Positions 35,026 to 45,112 of a DNA stretch of 64,000 nucleotides are shown in pieces. The position numbers and the translations under genes were made by a program. Every line of letters begins with the position of its first letter. Position 1 is the first letter of the stretch. Origin of the DNA: Planktomarina temperata RCA23 (GTDB lineage: Bacteria > Pseudomonadota > Alphaproteobacteria > Rhodobacterales > Rhodobacteraceae); the NCBI RefSeq assembly GCF_000738435.1, contig NZ_CP003984.1:496001-560000 (forward strand), in the 5' to 3' direction. A model generated the notes under the pieces. That model was not told where the DNA came from. It did no database searches and worked only from the letters and a program-made list of their open reading frames with translations.

Positions 35026-35961
35026 ATGATTGACGTTCTTCTCAAAACATTGCCCTTTTTCGCCATTGTGGGTCTTGGCTATGGCGCGGCGCGGATGGCG
35101 TTCTTTCCTGAAGTGGCTACGGCCTATCTGACGAAATTCGTGTTTTATTTTGCTTTGCCGGCGATGATTATCCGGTTTTCTGCCAATCTATCCTTTGCGG
35201 ATTTGATCAATATTCCCTTTATATCTGCCTATCTATCCGCCTCACTGCTGATCTATTTGCTGGCCACGGGGGTTGCGATGCTGCGACGACGCAATGTGGC
35301 TGAGGCGGCGGTGGAGGCGCAATGTGCCACGATTGGCAATGTGGGTTTTTTGGGCATTCCGATGTTGGCCATGCTGATGGGACCGGAGGCTGTGCTGTGG
35401 GTCATGTTGGTGCTGGCCATTGATCAACTGGTGTTTGGCAGTTTGATTGTGATCTTAATTGTCGGCTCGCGCGATGGGCGCATGAGCTTTGGGGTGCTGC
35501 GCACGGTCGGACTTGGGTTGATCAAAAATCCGATGATCATGGCGATGATTGTGGGTTTGCTCTGTTCCTCATCGGGGGTCGTCCTGCCCGCCCCCGCGAC
35601 AGAATTCTTCGACATTTTGGGCGCGGCCGCAACGCCCGGTGCGCTTTTTGCCATCGGCGCCTCTTTGGCCAGCAAATCGGCTGAGCGGCTCTCTGTGGCC
35701 AGTTGGCTGGCCTTTTGTAAGTTGATCTTACATCCGGCGGCTGTGGCGATTGCCGCGCTTTTTATCTTTCCGGTTGCCGCCTATCCCGCTGCGGTTTTGA
35801 TTGCGGCGACGGCTTTGCCTGTGGCGGGCAATATCTTTATTTTGGCGACGCATTATGAGGTGGCGCCGCAGCGGGTCTCGGCGTCAATTTTCCTCTCGAC
35901 CGTCGCCTCTGTGGTTACGGTGTCTTTGATCATCGCATGGGTCAGCGCCCTGTACAGCTAA
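35026..35961 (+). CDS. AEC (auxin efflux carrier) family transporter
   Basis: A 311-aa membrane protein with about ten hydrophobic segments. N-terminal MIDVLLKTLPFFAIVGLGYG and the glycine-rich IGNVGFLGIPMLAMLMG are typical of AEC carriers, as is the C-terminal half starting VGLGLIKNPMIMAMIVGLLC. I use the ATG at 35026; a GTG four codons earlier is possible, and neither has a clear ribosome site. AEC members export or import small organic acids or similar anions; the substrate is unknown. It sits between adhC and fghA. Confidence 0.85.
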   Translation: MIDVLLKTLPFFAIVGLGYGAARMAFFPEVATAYLTKFVFYFALPAMIIRFSANLSFADLINIPFISAYLSASLLIYLLATGVAMLRRRNVAEAAVEAQCATIGNVGFLGIPMLAMLMGPEAVLWVMLVLAIDQLVFGSLIVILIVGSRDGRMSFGVLRTVGLGLIKNPMIMAMIVGLLCSSSGVVLPAPATEFFDILGAAATPGALFAIGASLASKSAERLSVASWLAFCKLILHPAAVAIAALFIFPVAAYPAAVLIAATALPVAGNIFILATHYEVAPQRVSASIFLSTVASVVTVSLIIAWVSALYS

Positions 35962-36062
35962 TCGCCCCTTTTGGCTGTGCTACGGTGTGATCTGGGGGCT
36001 TGGCCCTTGCAAACCGGAGCGAATTGAGTTTTCACCAAGTGACATTTGCAAAGGGGTTTTCC

Positions 36063-36896
36063 ATGGAAATCAAATCTGAGAACGCGTGTTTCGGTGGAGC
36101 GCAGGGGGTTTATGCCCATGCGTCGGAGGCCTGTGGGGGCGAGATGACCTTCGGTTTGTTTTTGCCCGAAGAGGCCAAGCTCGGCCCGGTGCCTGTGCTG
36201 TGGTATCTGTCAGGACTGACCTGCACCCATGAAAATGCCATGACCAAAGCGGGTGCGCAGGCTTGGGCGGCGCAAGAGGGGATTGCCTTGGTTTTTCCAG
36301 ACACATCCCCGCGCGGCGCCGATGTTGTCGATGATGCGGCCTATGACCTGGGGCAAGGCGCTGGGTTTTATGTCAACGCCATACAGCCGCCATGGGACAG
36401 GCATTTTCGCATGTGGGATTACATTGCCGAAGAGCTTCCGGCGCTGCTCGGGCGCGCATTTGCCGTTGATTTGGAACGCCAATCCATCACAGGCCATTCC
36501 ATGGGCGGGCATGGGGCCTTGACCCTCGCCATGGGCCGGCCGGGGCAATACCGCAGCGTTTCGGCCTTTTCTCCCATTTGCAATCCAATGGGGTCAGATT
36601 GGGGGCAAAAGCAGTTCACCAGCTATCTGGGGGATGATCAAAGCCTCTGGAAGCCGCATGACGCCAGCCATCAAATGCAAGAGGTTGGCTTTGATGGGCC
36701 GGTGCTGATCGACACAGGCACGCAAGATCAATTTTTGGATCTCCTCAAACCCGAAACCCTGGCCTTTGCCATAGCCAAGCGGCGCCAAGACGGGCATCTG
36801 CGGATGCAAAAGGGCTATGATCATTCCTATTTTTTCGTTTCGAGTTTTATGGAAGATCACATCGCTTTCCATGCCGAAGCCCTCTATGCGGAGTGA
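36063..36896 (+). CDS. fghA: S-formylglutathione hydrolase
   Basis: Hydrolyses S-formylglutathione to formate and glutathione, completing formaldehyde detoxification begun by AdhC. The 277-aa alpha/beta hydrolase has the nucleophile Ser146 in TGHSMGGHGA and the esterase-D landmarks LWYLSGLTCTHENAMTKAG and FPDTSPRGADV; the catalytic His is in KGYDHSYFF. The start at 36063 (MEIKSENACFGG) follows AAAGGGG. sthA starts 3 nt after its stop. Confidence 0.95.
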   Translation: MEIKSENACFGGAQGVYAHASEACGGEMTFGLFLPEEAKLGPVPVLWYLSGLTCTHENAMTKAGAQAWAAQEGIALVFPDTSPRGADVVDDAAYDLGQGAGFYVNAIQPPWDRHFRMWDYIAEELPALLGRAFAVDLERQSITGHSMGGHGALTLAMGRPGQYRSVSAFSPICNPMGSDWGQKQFTSYLGDDQSLWKPHDASHQMQEVGFDGPVLIDTGTQDQFLDLLKPETLAFAIAKRRQDGHLRMQKGYDHSYFFVSSFMEDHIAFHAEALYAE

Positions 36897-36899
36897 GCT

Positions 36900-38324
36900 A
36901 TGACGCAATATGATTTGGTGATTATTGGCTCGGGCCCCGGAGGGCGCGCGGCGGCGATACAGGCGGGCAAGCTCAAGCGGCGGGTTTTGGTGATCGATCG
37001 CAAGGATCGCTTTGGTGGCGTTTCGGTCCACACGGGCACAATCCCCTCCAAAACTCTGCGTGAGACCGTGCTCAACCTCTCGGGATGGCGGGAGAGGAGT
37101 TTTTATGGCCGGTCGTATCGCGTGAAAGATGAGATTGGCGCCGATGATCTCAAGATGCGCCTGCACAAGACACTCGATTATGAGGTGGATGTGCTGGAGC
37201 ATCAATTCAACCGCAATCATGTGGAAACCATGAGCGGTTTGGCCCGGTTCATCAGCCCGAATGAGGTGGAGGTCACCGCCGAAAATGGCGAAGTGACCAC
37301 GGTTGCCGGTGCGCATTTTCTGATTGCCACCGGCACCTATACCTATCGGCCTGACAACGTGCCATTCAATGGCACCACCATTCTGGACAGCGATGAGTTC
37401 TTGGAAATGGCGCAAATTCCGCGATCTTTGATTGTGATCGGTGCCGGGGTGATCGGTGTGGAGTACGCCACGATGTTTTCTGCTCTCGATGTGAAAGTGA
37501 CTTTGATTGAGCCTCGGGAAACTTTCCTGGACTTTATTGATAAGACGTTGATCCAGGAATTTACGCATGAGATCCGCGAAAACGGTGTTGATCTGAGGCT
37601 GGGCTCGGCGGTGGTTAAGATCGAAGATTGCGACAGCCATGTGGAAGTTGCGCTTGAAAATGGCCGTCATGTGCGCGCAGAAATGCTGCTCTTTGCAGCC
37701 GGACGCATGGGGGCGACGCAGCGCTTGGGGCTGGACGCCGCTGGGCTCAAGACCGATCACCGCGGACGGTTGAATGTGGATCGTAAGAGCTATCAAACAG
37801 ATGTGCCGCATATCTATGCGGTGGGGGACGTGATTGGGCACCCGTCGCTGGCCTCAACCAGCTTGCAGCAGGGACGCGTGGCGGCCTGTCATGCGCTGGA
37901 CACCCCAAGCCTGCCGGAAAGCCCATGGTTTCCTTATGGGATCTATTCCGTGCCGGAAATCTCGACTTGCGGCATGAGCGAAGAGGAGACTCAATCGCGC
38001 GGCATTCCCTATGAAGTCGGCATTGCGCGGTTTCGTGAAACCTCGCGCGGGCATATCATGGGGCTGGAGCATGGGATGTTAAAGATGCTGTTTTCGCTCA
38101 AAACCCGCCGGGTTTTGGGGGTGCAAATCGTTGGCGAAGGGGCAACCGAGCTGATCCATATCGCGCAAGCGGTGCTGAACCTGAAGGGCACGGTTGATTA
38201 CTTTGTGCAAAATACCTTCAATTATCCGACATTGGCGGAGGCTTACAAAATCGCTGGGCTGGACGCGTTTAACCGGATGCCCATTCCTGAAGAGTTGAAA
38301 GTCAGCAAAGGGCAGAGCTTGTGA
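36900..38324 (+). CDS. sthA: Soluble (Si-specific) NAD(P)+ transhydrogenase
   Basis: FAD enzyme that equilibrates NADPH and NADH. The 474-aa product belongs to the pyridine nucleotide-disulfide oxidoreductase fold: FAD loop [18 protein letters not shown](P) loop [15 protein letters not shown] near residue 180, and the C-terminal dimerisation domain with the [13 protein letters not shown] helix. The redox-disulfide site of the family reads [13 protein letters not shown], with no cysteine; that loss is expected for SthA-type enzymes (E. coli keeps one). It follows fghA by 3 nt and overlaps yaiI. Confidence 0.92.
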   Translation: MTQYDLVIIGSGPGGRAAAIQAGKLKRRVLVIDRKDRFGGVSVHTGTIPSKTLRETVLNLSGWRERSFYGRSYRVKDEIGADDLKMRLHKTLDYEVDVLEHQFNRNHVETMSGLARFISPNEVEVTAENGEVTTVAGAHFLIATGTYTYRPDNVPFNGTTILDSDEFLEMAQIPRSLIVIGAGVIGVEYATMFSALDVKVTLIEPRETFLDFIDKTLIQEFTHEIRENGVDLRLGSAVVKIEDCDSHVEVALENGRHVRAEMLLFAAGRMGATQRLGLDAAGLKTDHRGRLNVDRKSYQTDVPHIYAVGDVIGHPSLASTSLQQGRVAACHALDTPSLPESPWFPYGIYSVPEISTCGMSEEETQSRGIPYEVGIARFRETSRGHIMGLEHGMLKMLFSLKTRRVLGVQIVGEGATELIHIAQAVLNLKGTVDYFVQNTFNYPTLAEAYKIAGLDAFNRMPIPEELKVSKGQSL

Positions 38325-38755
38325 TTTATGTGGATGCGGATGCCTGCCCGGTCAAGGCTGAGGTGGAGCAGGTGGCCACGCGTCACAAGGTCTCTGTGAA
38401 GCTTGTTTGCAATGGTGGTATTCGCCCCTCTGCCAACCCGCTTGTTGAATTGGTGGTTGTGGATGCCGGGCCAGATGTGGCTGATATGTGGATCGCAGAG
38501 CGGGCAGGGCCCGGTGATGTTGTGATCACCACAGATATTCCCTTGGCCGCCAAAGTTGTTGAGGCCGGAGCGCAGGTGCTCAAGCCCAATGGTGAGCCAT
38601 TGACCCAGGCCAATATTGGCAACGCACTGGCCACGCGCGACCTCATGTATGATCTACGCGCCGCTGATCCTTTTCGCCAGGGAGGCGGGAAAGGATTTGC
38701 AAAATCTGATCGCTCGCGGTTTCTCAATGCGTTGGACCAGGCCTTGCGGCGCTGA
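38321..38755 (+). CDS. yaiI: YaiI/YqxD family protein (UPF0178, DUF188)
   Basis: A 144-aa protein beginning with GTG inside the sthA stop (GTGA). It opens with the family signature [20 protein letters not shown] and continues with [20 protein letters not shown] and the C-terminal [24 protein letters not shown]-like nuclease fold has been proposed for the family; biochemical function is not established. Confidence 0.9.
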   Translation: MIYVDADACPVKAEVEQVATRHKVSVKLVCNGGIRPSANPLVELVVVDAGPDVADMWIAERAGPGDVVITTDIPLAAKVVEAGAQVLKPNGEPLTQANIGNALATRDLMYDLRAADPFRQGGGKGFAKSDRSRFLNALDQALRR

Positions 38756-38843
38756 GCGCTTTGGATTTCGACAGGCCTTTCGCGTCATCGGCCGGGTCGT
38801 ATTTGGATCAGACCTGTAACCAAACCCGGCGTAGCGGTGAGGC

Positions 38844-39797
38844 ATGGGACAGACAAAAACGCCAATCGGTGCGCTTTGGGCGCTTCTCGCTTCTTTGACA
38901 TTTTCGGTCAATGATATGTTGATCAAATTTCTATCCGACGGTTATGCATTGCATCAAATCGTGTTCACCCGCTCTTTGACGGGCGTCTTGCTGTTGATGA
39001 TCGTCATTGTTCCCTTAACCGGCGGCTACGGCGCGCTGCGCACTCAAAAGCTTGGGCTGCATCTGATCCGAGCACTTTTTGTGGTGGCGGCCAATCTGTT
39101 TTTCTATATGGCGCTGGCGGATTTGCCCCTGGCGATTGTCGTGGCGATCTTTTTTATTGCCCCGTTTCTAATCACGATTTTTTCGGTTATTTTCCTTGGG
39201 GAGACCGTGGGTAAATGGCGCTGGTTGGCGGTTGTGGTGGGGCTCATCGGCGTCTTGCTCATCGTGCGGCCGGGCACGGAAGCCTTTACCCTGACAACGA
39301 TACTGCCCGCCCTGGCGGCGCTGTGCTATGCGGCCTTTCATATTTTAACCCGCAAAATCGGTCAGACCGAGACTTTGATTTCACTGACTTTCTATGTCCC
39401 GCTGGTGTTTTTGGCCGTGACCACGGTGATCGGCTTGACCCTTGGGCAGGGTGGTTTTGCAGGTGGTGGGCATCCTTCGGTCGAATTTTTGCTGCGCGCG
39501 TGGCAATGGCCCAGTTGGGCGGATTTATCCATCATGGTATTTATCGGCGTCGGGGTCACCGTTGGCGGCGCGGCGATTAGCCAAGCCTATCGGGTGGCAG
39601 AGGCGGCGCTTGTGGCGCCTTTTGAATATACAGGCCTAATCTATGCCACGGCATTTGGCTATCTGCTCTTTGCGGAATGGCCGGATTCTTATGAATGGGC
39701 CGGGATGAGCCTTGTCTTGATCTCGGGCTTGGTCACAGTCTGGCGCGAGCGGGTGAATGCCCGCCCAAGGGTTGCGCCGCCCAATTCTCCACGTTAG
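38844..39797 (+). CDS. DMT superfamily (EamA) transporter
   Basis: A 317-aa membrane protein with ten predicted helices in two EamA repeats. The first repeat ends near VVVGLIGVLLIVRPG (residue 140), and the second near GMSLVLISGLVTVWRE (residue 295). The substrate is unknown; relatives transport amino acids, metabolites or act as exporters. It follows yaiI by 88 nt and is followed after 25 nt by the HAD gene. Confidence 0.88.
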   Translation: MGQTKTPIGALWALLASLTFSVNDMLIKFLSDGYALHQIVFTRSLTGVLLLMIVIVPLTGGYGALRTQKLGLHLIRALFVVAANLFFYMALADLPLAIVVAIFFIAPFLITIFSVIFLGETVGKWRWLAVVVGLIGVLLIVRPGTEAFTLTTILPALAALCYAAFHILTRKIGQTETLISLTFYVPLVFLAVTTVIGLTLGQGGFAGGGHPSVEFLLRAWQWPSWADLSIMVFIGVGVTVGGAAISQAYRVAEAALVAPFEYTGLIYATAFGYLLFAEWPDSYEWAGMSLVLISGLVTVWRERVNARPRVAPPNSPR

Positions 39798-39822
39798 CAC
39801 TTGTGCAAAGTGAGGAGATCTT

Positions 39823-40443
39823 ATGACCGTAGAGGCCGTTGTTTTTGATATTGGAAATGTGCTGCTGGAATGGCATCCGGAGCGCTATTTTGACCGCACC
39901 ATCGGCCCTGAACGCCGCAAAGCGATGTTTGCCGATGTAGATCTGCATGCAATGAACGATCGCATTGATTTGGGCGAAGGGTTCAAAGATGTGATCTATG
40001 CCACGGCAGAAGCCTACCCCGCTTGGCGCGCGGAAATCCGCGATTGGTACGACAATTGGATAGAGCTGGCAGCACCGCCGATTGATCATTCTGTGCGTTT
40101 GCTGCGGGCGCTGAAAATTGCGGGCGTGCCGGTTTTTACTCTGACCAATTTCGGAGTGGAGAGCTTTGCCTATGCGCAAAGCCACTATGATTTTTTGACC
40201 GAATTTGATCGTGAATATGTCTCGGGCCGTATGCGGGTCATCAAACCCGATCCGATGATTTATCAGATGTTGGAGCAAGATTGCGGCGTGCCGCCCGAGC
40301 GGTTGCTCTTTGCTGATGATCGCGCGGACAATATCGCCATGGCGGCGAGCCGCGGTTGGCAAACCCATCACTTTATCACGCCTCAGGGTTGGGCGGACTG
40401 TTTGGTGGCCGCTGGGCTGTTGGCGCCGGAGCAGGCCCAGTGA
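39823..40443 (+). CDS. HAD-family hydrolase (haloacid dehalogenase-like)
   Basis: A 206-aa HAD phosphatase-like enzyme. Motif I is VVFDIGNVLLEW with nucleophile Asp; the residue two positions after it is Gly-Asn rather than a second Asp, as in epoxide-hydrolase-N and YihX-type members. Motif II is TLTNFG, motif III the lysine in VIKPDPMIY and motif IV FADDRADNIAMA. AGGAGATCTT precedes the ATG. The ornithine cyclodeaminase homologue overlaps its stop. The substrate is probably a sugar phosphate. Confidence 0.85.
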   Translation: MTVEAVVFDIGNVLLEWHPERYFDRTIGPERRKAMFADVDLHAMNDRIDLGEGFKDVIYATAEAYPAWRAEIRDWYDNWIELAAPPIDHSVRLLRALKIAGVPVFTLTNFGVESFAYAQSHYDFLTEFDREYVSGRMRVIKPDPMIYQMLEQDCGVPPERLLFADDRADNIAMAASRGWQTHHFITPQGWADCLVAAGLLAPEQAQ

Positions 40444-41399
40444 CCCCCGCGATGATTCCGTTTGACGCCGGCCAAGAGCGTCTGGACTGGCTGGATTTGG
40501 TCGCCGCTTTGAAGAGGGGGCATCAGGCACCAAAGGCAGAAATTGAGGATCTGTTTTTATATCGCGGATCCGACACGCTCTTGAGCCGCTCCGCTTGGAT
40601 TGATGGGATGGGTCTTTTGACCAAAACCGCCACGGTTTTCCCGAACAACCCCAAGAGCGGCCAGCCGATGATCGGCGGCGGTGTGATGTTGTTTGATGAT
40701 GCCACAGGGGCGCTTGCGGCGGTGATTGATTTTCACCTGATCACCAAATGGAAAACCGCCGGCGACAGTTTGATGGCGGCGCTGGCGCTGGCCCCGGCGG
40801 GGGCGCGGGAGATATTGATTGTCGGTGCCGGCACGGTTGGGCGCTCTTTGGTGGAGGCCTTTGGCGCCGGATTTCCTGAAGCCCGGTTCAGCATCTGGAA
40901 CCGGAGCCCCAAGGCGGCGGAGGTTTTTGCGCAAGAGACAGGTGCGCAGGTGGTGCGCGATCTGCAAAGCGCCGTTGCAGCTGCCGATATTATCTTAACC
41001 TGCACCATGACCACGGCTCCGATCATTCAGGGGGACTGGCTGCGTCCGGGGCAACATCTTAATATGATTGGTGCTTATAGGCCGGATATGCGTGAAGCGG
41101 ATGATGCGGCTTTGCAAAAATCTAAGCTCTTCGTTGACAGCTATGACACCACATTGGGGCATATTGGCGAGCTGAAAATTCCCTTAGAGAGCGGCGCAAT
41201 TGACCGCAGTCATCTGCGGGCAGATTACTATGATCTGGAGGCCTTTGAGGCCGGTCCGGATGACATCACCGTATTCAAAAACGGCGGTGGCGCGCATTTA
41301 GACCTGATGACCGCGCGCTATGTTTTGGACCAATGGCCCGCGCCGGCCGGAGCCGCCGCGCTAGACAAGCCCGGCAATGCGCGCGCGGGCCGAGTTTGA
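40440..41399 (+). CDS. Ornithine cyclodeaminase / mu-crystallin family protein
   Basis: A 319-aa NAD(P)-binding protein. It starts with GTG at 40440, overlapping the HAD stop (GTGA) with GGAG 8 nt upstream; ATG 40452 is the alternative. It has the family's central Rossmann loop ILIVGAGTVGRSLVEAF (near residue 125), the substrate-site LITKWKTAGDSLMAA segment and the C-terminal DDITVFKNGGGAHLDLMTA. Members include ornithine cyclodeaminase, alanine dehydrogenase and ketimine reductases; exact activity cannot be assigned. Its last 39 nt overlap the convergent 3' end of cobN. Confidence 0.87.
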   Translation: MTPAMIPFDAGQERLDWLDLVAALKRGHQAPKAEIEDLFLYRGSDTLLSRSAWIDGMGLLTKTATVFPNNPKSGQPMIGGGVMLFDDATGALAAVIDFHLITKWKTAGDSLMAALALAPAGAREILIVGAGTVGRSLVEAFGAGFPEARFSIWNRSPKAAEVFAQETGAQVVRDLQSAVAAADIILTCTMTTAPIIQGDWLRPGQHLNMIGAYRPDMREADDAALQKSKLFVDSYDTTLGHIGELKIPLESGAIDRSHLRADYYDLEAFEAGPDDITVFKNGGGAHLDLMTARYVLDQWPAPAGAAALDKPGNARAGRV

Positions 41400-44300
41400 C
41401 CGGGGCTGCCACAGGTCACGATCAATCGCCTCTTGAAGGCGCTGGGCAATCTCACGCAGGGCGGGCGCATTGGCCTCAGCGATGAAGTCTCGGGTGTCGT
41501 CATCCTCTAAAAAGGCCGCTTCAACGGCGTCAAAATGGTGGGATTTGACAGCACCGGTGGTTGCGGCGAAGGCAAACATGTAGTCGACGGTTGCGGCAAT
41601 CTCAAAGGCGCCTTTATAGCCGTGGCGCTTCACCCCATCGATCCATTTGGGATTGAGAACGCGCGACCGGATCACGCGCGCCATCTCATCGTCTAAGCTG
41701 CGGATGAGGGGCCGTTCCGGGCGAGAGTGGTCATTGTGGTAAATCGGTCGGGCTTGCCCTTGCAGGCTTTGCACCGCAGCGGCCGCCCCGCCTTCGAATT
41801 GGTAGTAATCATCGCTGTCGAGCAGATCATGCTCGCGATTGTCTTGGTTTTGCACAATCGCCTCCACCTGACCTAGCCGCGTTTCGAAACCGCTGCGGTC
41901 GCGCGCGCCTTGGCGGCCTTTGCCATAGGCATAGCTTCCCCATTGTAAATAGGCCTCGCCAAAGTCCGCTTGGCTGTCCCAAATGCGCTCATCAATCAAT
42001 GCCTGTAGTCCCGCGCCGTAGGCACCGGGTTTTGAGCCATAGACCCTGGCGCCAGCCCCATTGGCTTTGGCCGGATTGACCTCCTCAGATTCATCAAGGG
42101 CCAAAACCGCCCGCGCGGCGCTGTCCACAAGATCTATCAAACCGGGAAAGGCATCGCGGAAAAATCCAGAAATGCGCAATGTGACATCGACCCTTGGCCG
42201 TCCGAGGGTGCTGGCCGGGATCACCTCAAAGCCGGTGACCCTCCGATTGGCGCTGTCCCATTTCGGTTTGACACCCATAAGGGCCAGACATTGCGCAATA
42301 TCATCACCGCCCGTGCGCATATTGGCCGTGCCCCAAGCCGTGAGCAACAGGGCGCGTGGCCAATCGCCATGGTCTTGTAGGTGTTTGTCAATCAGCAGAT
42401 TGGCCGATTTCCATCCCAAGGCCCAGGCCGTGGGCGTGGGCACGGCACGGCTGTCCACGGAGTAGAAATTTCGCCCTGTGGGCAACACATCGAGCCGCCC
42501 GCGTGTTGGCGCGCCTGAGGGGGCGGGGGGGACGAATTTCCCATCCAGCGCCGTGAGCAATCCCTGCGCCTCCATCGGACCGCAAGCCGCCACGGTGGGA
42601 GAGATCGTCTGGCGGATATGATCCATAACCTGCGCCGATTGGGTGCCGGGCGCGTCGCGCGTGCCGTCCATGAGCGCCTGCGCCAAGAGCTCCAGCCGCT
42701 CAACCGTATCGCCGGTGGTGCGCCAAATGTCCGCGCTGATATCAGACAGAGGGCCAAGCTTGTCGCCCTGCCAAGCTGCGGCGAGATCACAATCCAACGG
42801 GTCGAAACCCAAAGCAAGGTCGCCTGCCATGGCCCGCAGCAAGGAGGCATCCGCGCCCAGCCCAGAGCCGCGGGGAATGCGCGCCAGGGCGATGGTCAGA
42901 TCACGCAGCTGCACCCCTTCGGGGGTTTGGCCAAAAATATGCAACCCGTCGCGAATTTGCGCCTCTTTCAGCTCGCAGAGATAGGCATCGAGTTTGGCCA
43001 GATCTCCGGCTTCATGACCCTCAAAACCGATATCTTTGTCCAAGCCGCTGGTGGCGGTGAGGGTGAGAATCTCGCGTCTGAGGTGTTCAATGCGCCGCGG
43101 ATCTATTCCGGCAGCTTCATAGTATTCATCCACCAAAGCTTCGAGGTCTCGCAGCGGGCCATAGGTTTCCGCGCGGGTCAGGGGTGGGGTGAGGTGATCG
43201 ATGATCACCGCCTGCGCGCGCCGCTTGGCCTGGGTGCCTTCGCCGGGATCGTTGACGATGAAAGGGTAGATATGCGGCATGGGTCCCAAAATTGCCTCGG
43301 GCAGGCAGCTGGCACTTAGAGCCAAAGCCTTGCCCGGCAGCCATTCAAGATTGCCATGTTTGCCCATATGCACAATCGCTTGGGCTTTTTGGTGATGCCT
43401 GATCCAGAAATAGAAGGCCAAATAGTTGTGCGGCGGGATAAGATCGGGGGAATGATAGGTTTCCACCGGATCAATATTGTAACCGCGCGCCGGCTGCAGG
43501 CCCAAGGTGATCTTTCCGAAACGCAAAATTGAAAGCTTAAATCCGCCCTCCTTTGGGTCGAAAAACGGATCATTTTCAGCTGCGCCCCAACGCTCTTCAA
43601 GCCGCGCGCGCAGCTCATAAGGCAGGGTCTGATAGTGATCCATGTAATCGGCGATTGGCAAGAGCACGCCACCTGTGCGCGTGGCCCGATCGGTCAGCCA
43701 ATTGGTTGGACCGGCCATGATTTGCGCCATCAATTCGGCGCTTGTCTCGGGCGCATTGCCCACGCCATACCCAGCCTCTTGCAAAAGGGCGAGTGTATGA
43801 ACCACGGAGGCGGGGGTATCGAGCCCCACCCCATTGGCCAGGCGGCCATCTTTATTGGGGTAATTGGCGAGAATCAGCGCGACTTGGCGTTGCGCCGGTG
43901 CGCATCTGCGCAGCTGGGCCCAATTGGCCGCGAGGGCTGCGACAAAGGTGACGCGATCTCCGCGGGCTTTATAGGTCGCAATCGGGCATTCGGTGGCCTC
44001 ATCGAAAAAGGCCTCGCCCTTAAAGCTGATTGCGCGCGACAGAATGCGGCCATCCACCTCAGGCAGAGCCACATTCATCGCGATGTCACGGGCAGAGAGG
44101 CCGTTGGCGCCTTCCTCCCAACTGGCCTCAGTGCTGGCTGCCAGCACGACTTGCAGCACAGGCGCTTGGCGGGCTGAGGCGGCGGTGAGCGGGTTATTGG
44201 GGCTGCTGTCCCCATGCGGGTTACCAACGGCAAATGAGGTGCAGTTCAAGATCACCTCGGGTGGGGCCGCTTGGAAGAGTTGATCCAAAGTGGCCACAGA

Positions 44301-45032
44301 AATCGGATCTTTGAGGGAAGCGACGAAGATCGGCAAGGGGTTCAGCCCGGCCTGCAGCAAGGCTTTGACCATCCGGTTGATTGGGTTGAGCCCAGCCCCC
44401 TGCACCAAGGCGCGATAGAAAATCACGGGAACAACGGGTGCATCCTTTGTCCAATGGACGCGCGCGGCAGATAGATCCGAAATGCCAGCCCCCGGCCAAT
44501 AGACCCCGGCGCGCAGCAGTGGTTCGGCCGCCTGTGGCATGGGGGTTTGCGCAATCATATGCTGGCAATAGCCAAGGAAGTTGACCGCGTTTTTCGGCCC
44601 GCCTTCCACCAAATAGGCCCAAAGCGCGTCATAGTCTTCATCGGAGACAGTCGAAAACAAGCGCAGATCAGGGTCAGGTTTGTCATCTCCGGGAAGGGCG
44701 GCAAAGGCCACGCCCGCATCGGCCAGTCGCGCGGCATATTGTTCGAAGCCATATTTCCAATAACTCGCCCCGCCAAGCACCCGGGCCACCACCAATTTTG
44801 CCCGTGAGGCGCAGGCGTCAATATGCAAATCAACCGACATCGGATGTTGCAAGTGCATCATGCTGGCCAGGCGCAACCCTGGGGGATCTGTCATGTCCGC
44901 GCGGGCCGATGATAGGGCGGCCAGCTCCGTATCGGCCGCAGAGATGAACACGACATCCGCGGGGCTTTGACCAAGGTCAACGGGCTCTTGACCTTCATCT
45001 ACAGATCCGGGGGTGGCGGCCAAAAGATGCAT
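41361..45032 (-). CDS. cobN: Cobaltochelatase subunit CobN
   Basis: Large catalytic subunit (1223 aa) of the aerobic ATP-dependent cobaltochelatase, which inserts cobalt into hydrogenobyrinic acid a,c-diamide together with CobS and CobT. Landmark segments are RARLEERWGAAENDPFFDPK, HMGKHGNLEWLPGKALALS, IYPFIVNDPGEGTQAKRRAQ, and GWKSANLLIDKHLQDHGDWP, and the C-terminal WIDGVKRHGYKGAFEIAAT. Length is normal. The cobS and cobT genes are not in this window. The gene is downstream of cobW, a GNAT gene and a small opposite-strand gene, and overlaps the convergent OCD gene by 39 nt. Confidence 0.96.
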   Translation of the reverse strand: MHLLAATPGSVDEGQEPVDLGQSPADVVFISAADTELAALSSARADMTDPPGLRLASMMHLQHPMSVDLHIDACASRAKLVVARVLGGASYWKYGFEQYAARLADAGVAFAALPGDDKPDPDLRLFSTVSDEDYDALWAYLVEGGPKNAVNFLGYCQHMIAQTPMPQAAEPLLRAGVYWPGAGISDLSAARVHWTKDAPVVPVIFYRALVQGAGLNPINRMVKALLQAGLNPLPIFVASLKDPISVATLDQLFQAAPPEVILNCTSFAVGNPHGDSSPNNPLTAASARQAPVLQVVLAASTEASWEEGANGLSARDIAMNVALPEVDGRILSRAISFKGEAFFDEATECPIATYKARGDRVTFVAALAANWAQLRRCAPAQRQVALILANYPNKDGRLANGVGLDTPASVVHTLALLQEAGYGVGNAPETSAELMAQIMAGPTNWLTDRATRTGGVLLPIADYMDHYQTLPYELRARLEERWGAAENDPFFDPKEGGFKLSILRFGKITLGLQPARGYNIDPVETYHSPDLIPPHNYLAFYFWIRHHQKAQAIVHMGKHGNLEWLPGKALALSASCLPEAILGPMPHIYPFIVNDPGEGTQAKRRAQAVIIDHLTPPLTRAETYGPLRDLEALVDEYYEAAGIDPRRIEHLRREILTLTATSGLDKDIGFEGHEAGDLAKLDAYLCELKEAQIRDGLHIFGQTPEGVQLRDLTIALARIPRGSGLGADASLLRAMAGDLALGFDPLDCDLAAAWQGDKLGPLSDISADIWRTTGDTVERLELLAQALMDGTRDAPGTQSAQVMDHIRQTISPTVAACGPMEAQGLLTALDGKFVPPAPSGAPTRGRLDVLPTGRNFYSVDSRAVPTPTAWALGWKSANLLIDKHLQDHGDWPRALLLTAWGTANMRTGGDDIAQCLALMGVKPKWDSANRRVTGFEVIPASTLGRPRVDVTLRISGFFRDAFPGLIDLVDSAARAVLALDESEEVNPAKANGAGARVYGSKPGAYGAGLQALIDERIWDSQADFGEAYLQWGSYAYGKGRQGARDRSGFETRLGQVEAIVQNQDNREHDLLDSDDYYQFEGGAAAAVQSLQGQARPIYHNDHSRPERPLIRSLDDEMARVIRSRVLNPKWIDGVKRHGYKGAFEIAATVDYMFAFAATTGAVKSHHFDAVEAAFLEDDDTRDFIAEANAPALREIAQRLQEAIDRDLWQPRSNSARARIAGLV

Positions 45033-45112
45033 TATGCGGTTCCGTCTTGCTCAAGGCCTGCGAATGGGGCATCAGCAGCGCTGAGGCCTGGGGCCGATGT
45101 AAAGGATAGACT

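Noticed and set aside
36594-37841. 415-residue open frame on the minus strand
   Set aside because: It lies antisense to sthA and the end of fghA, whose family motifs are intact on the plus strand; composition is that of a shadow frame.
36900-38324. sthA read as dihydrolipoamide dehydrogenase
   Set aside because: The redox cysteine pair is absent ([13 protein letters not shown]), and overall sequence features fit the soluble transhydrogenase.
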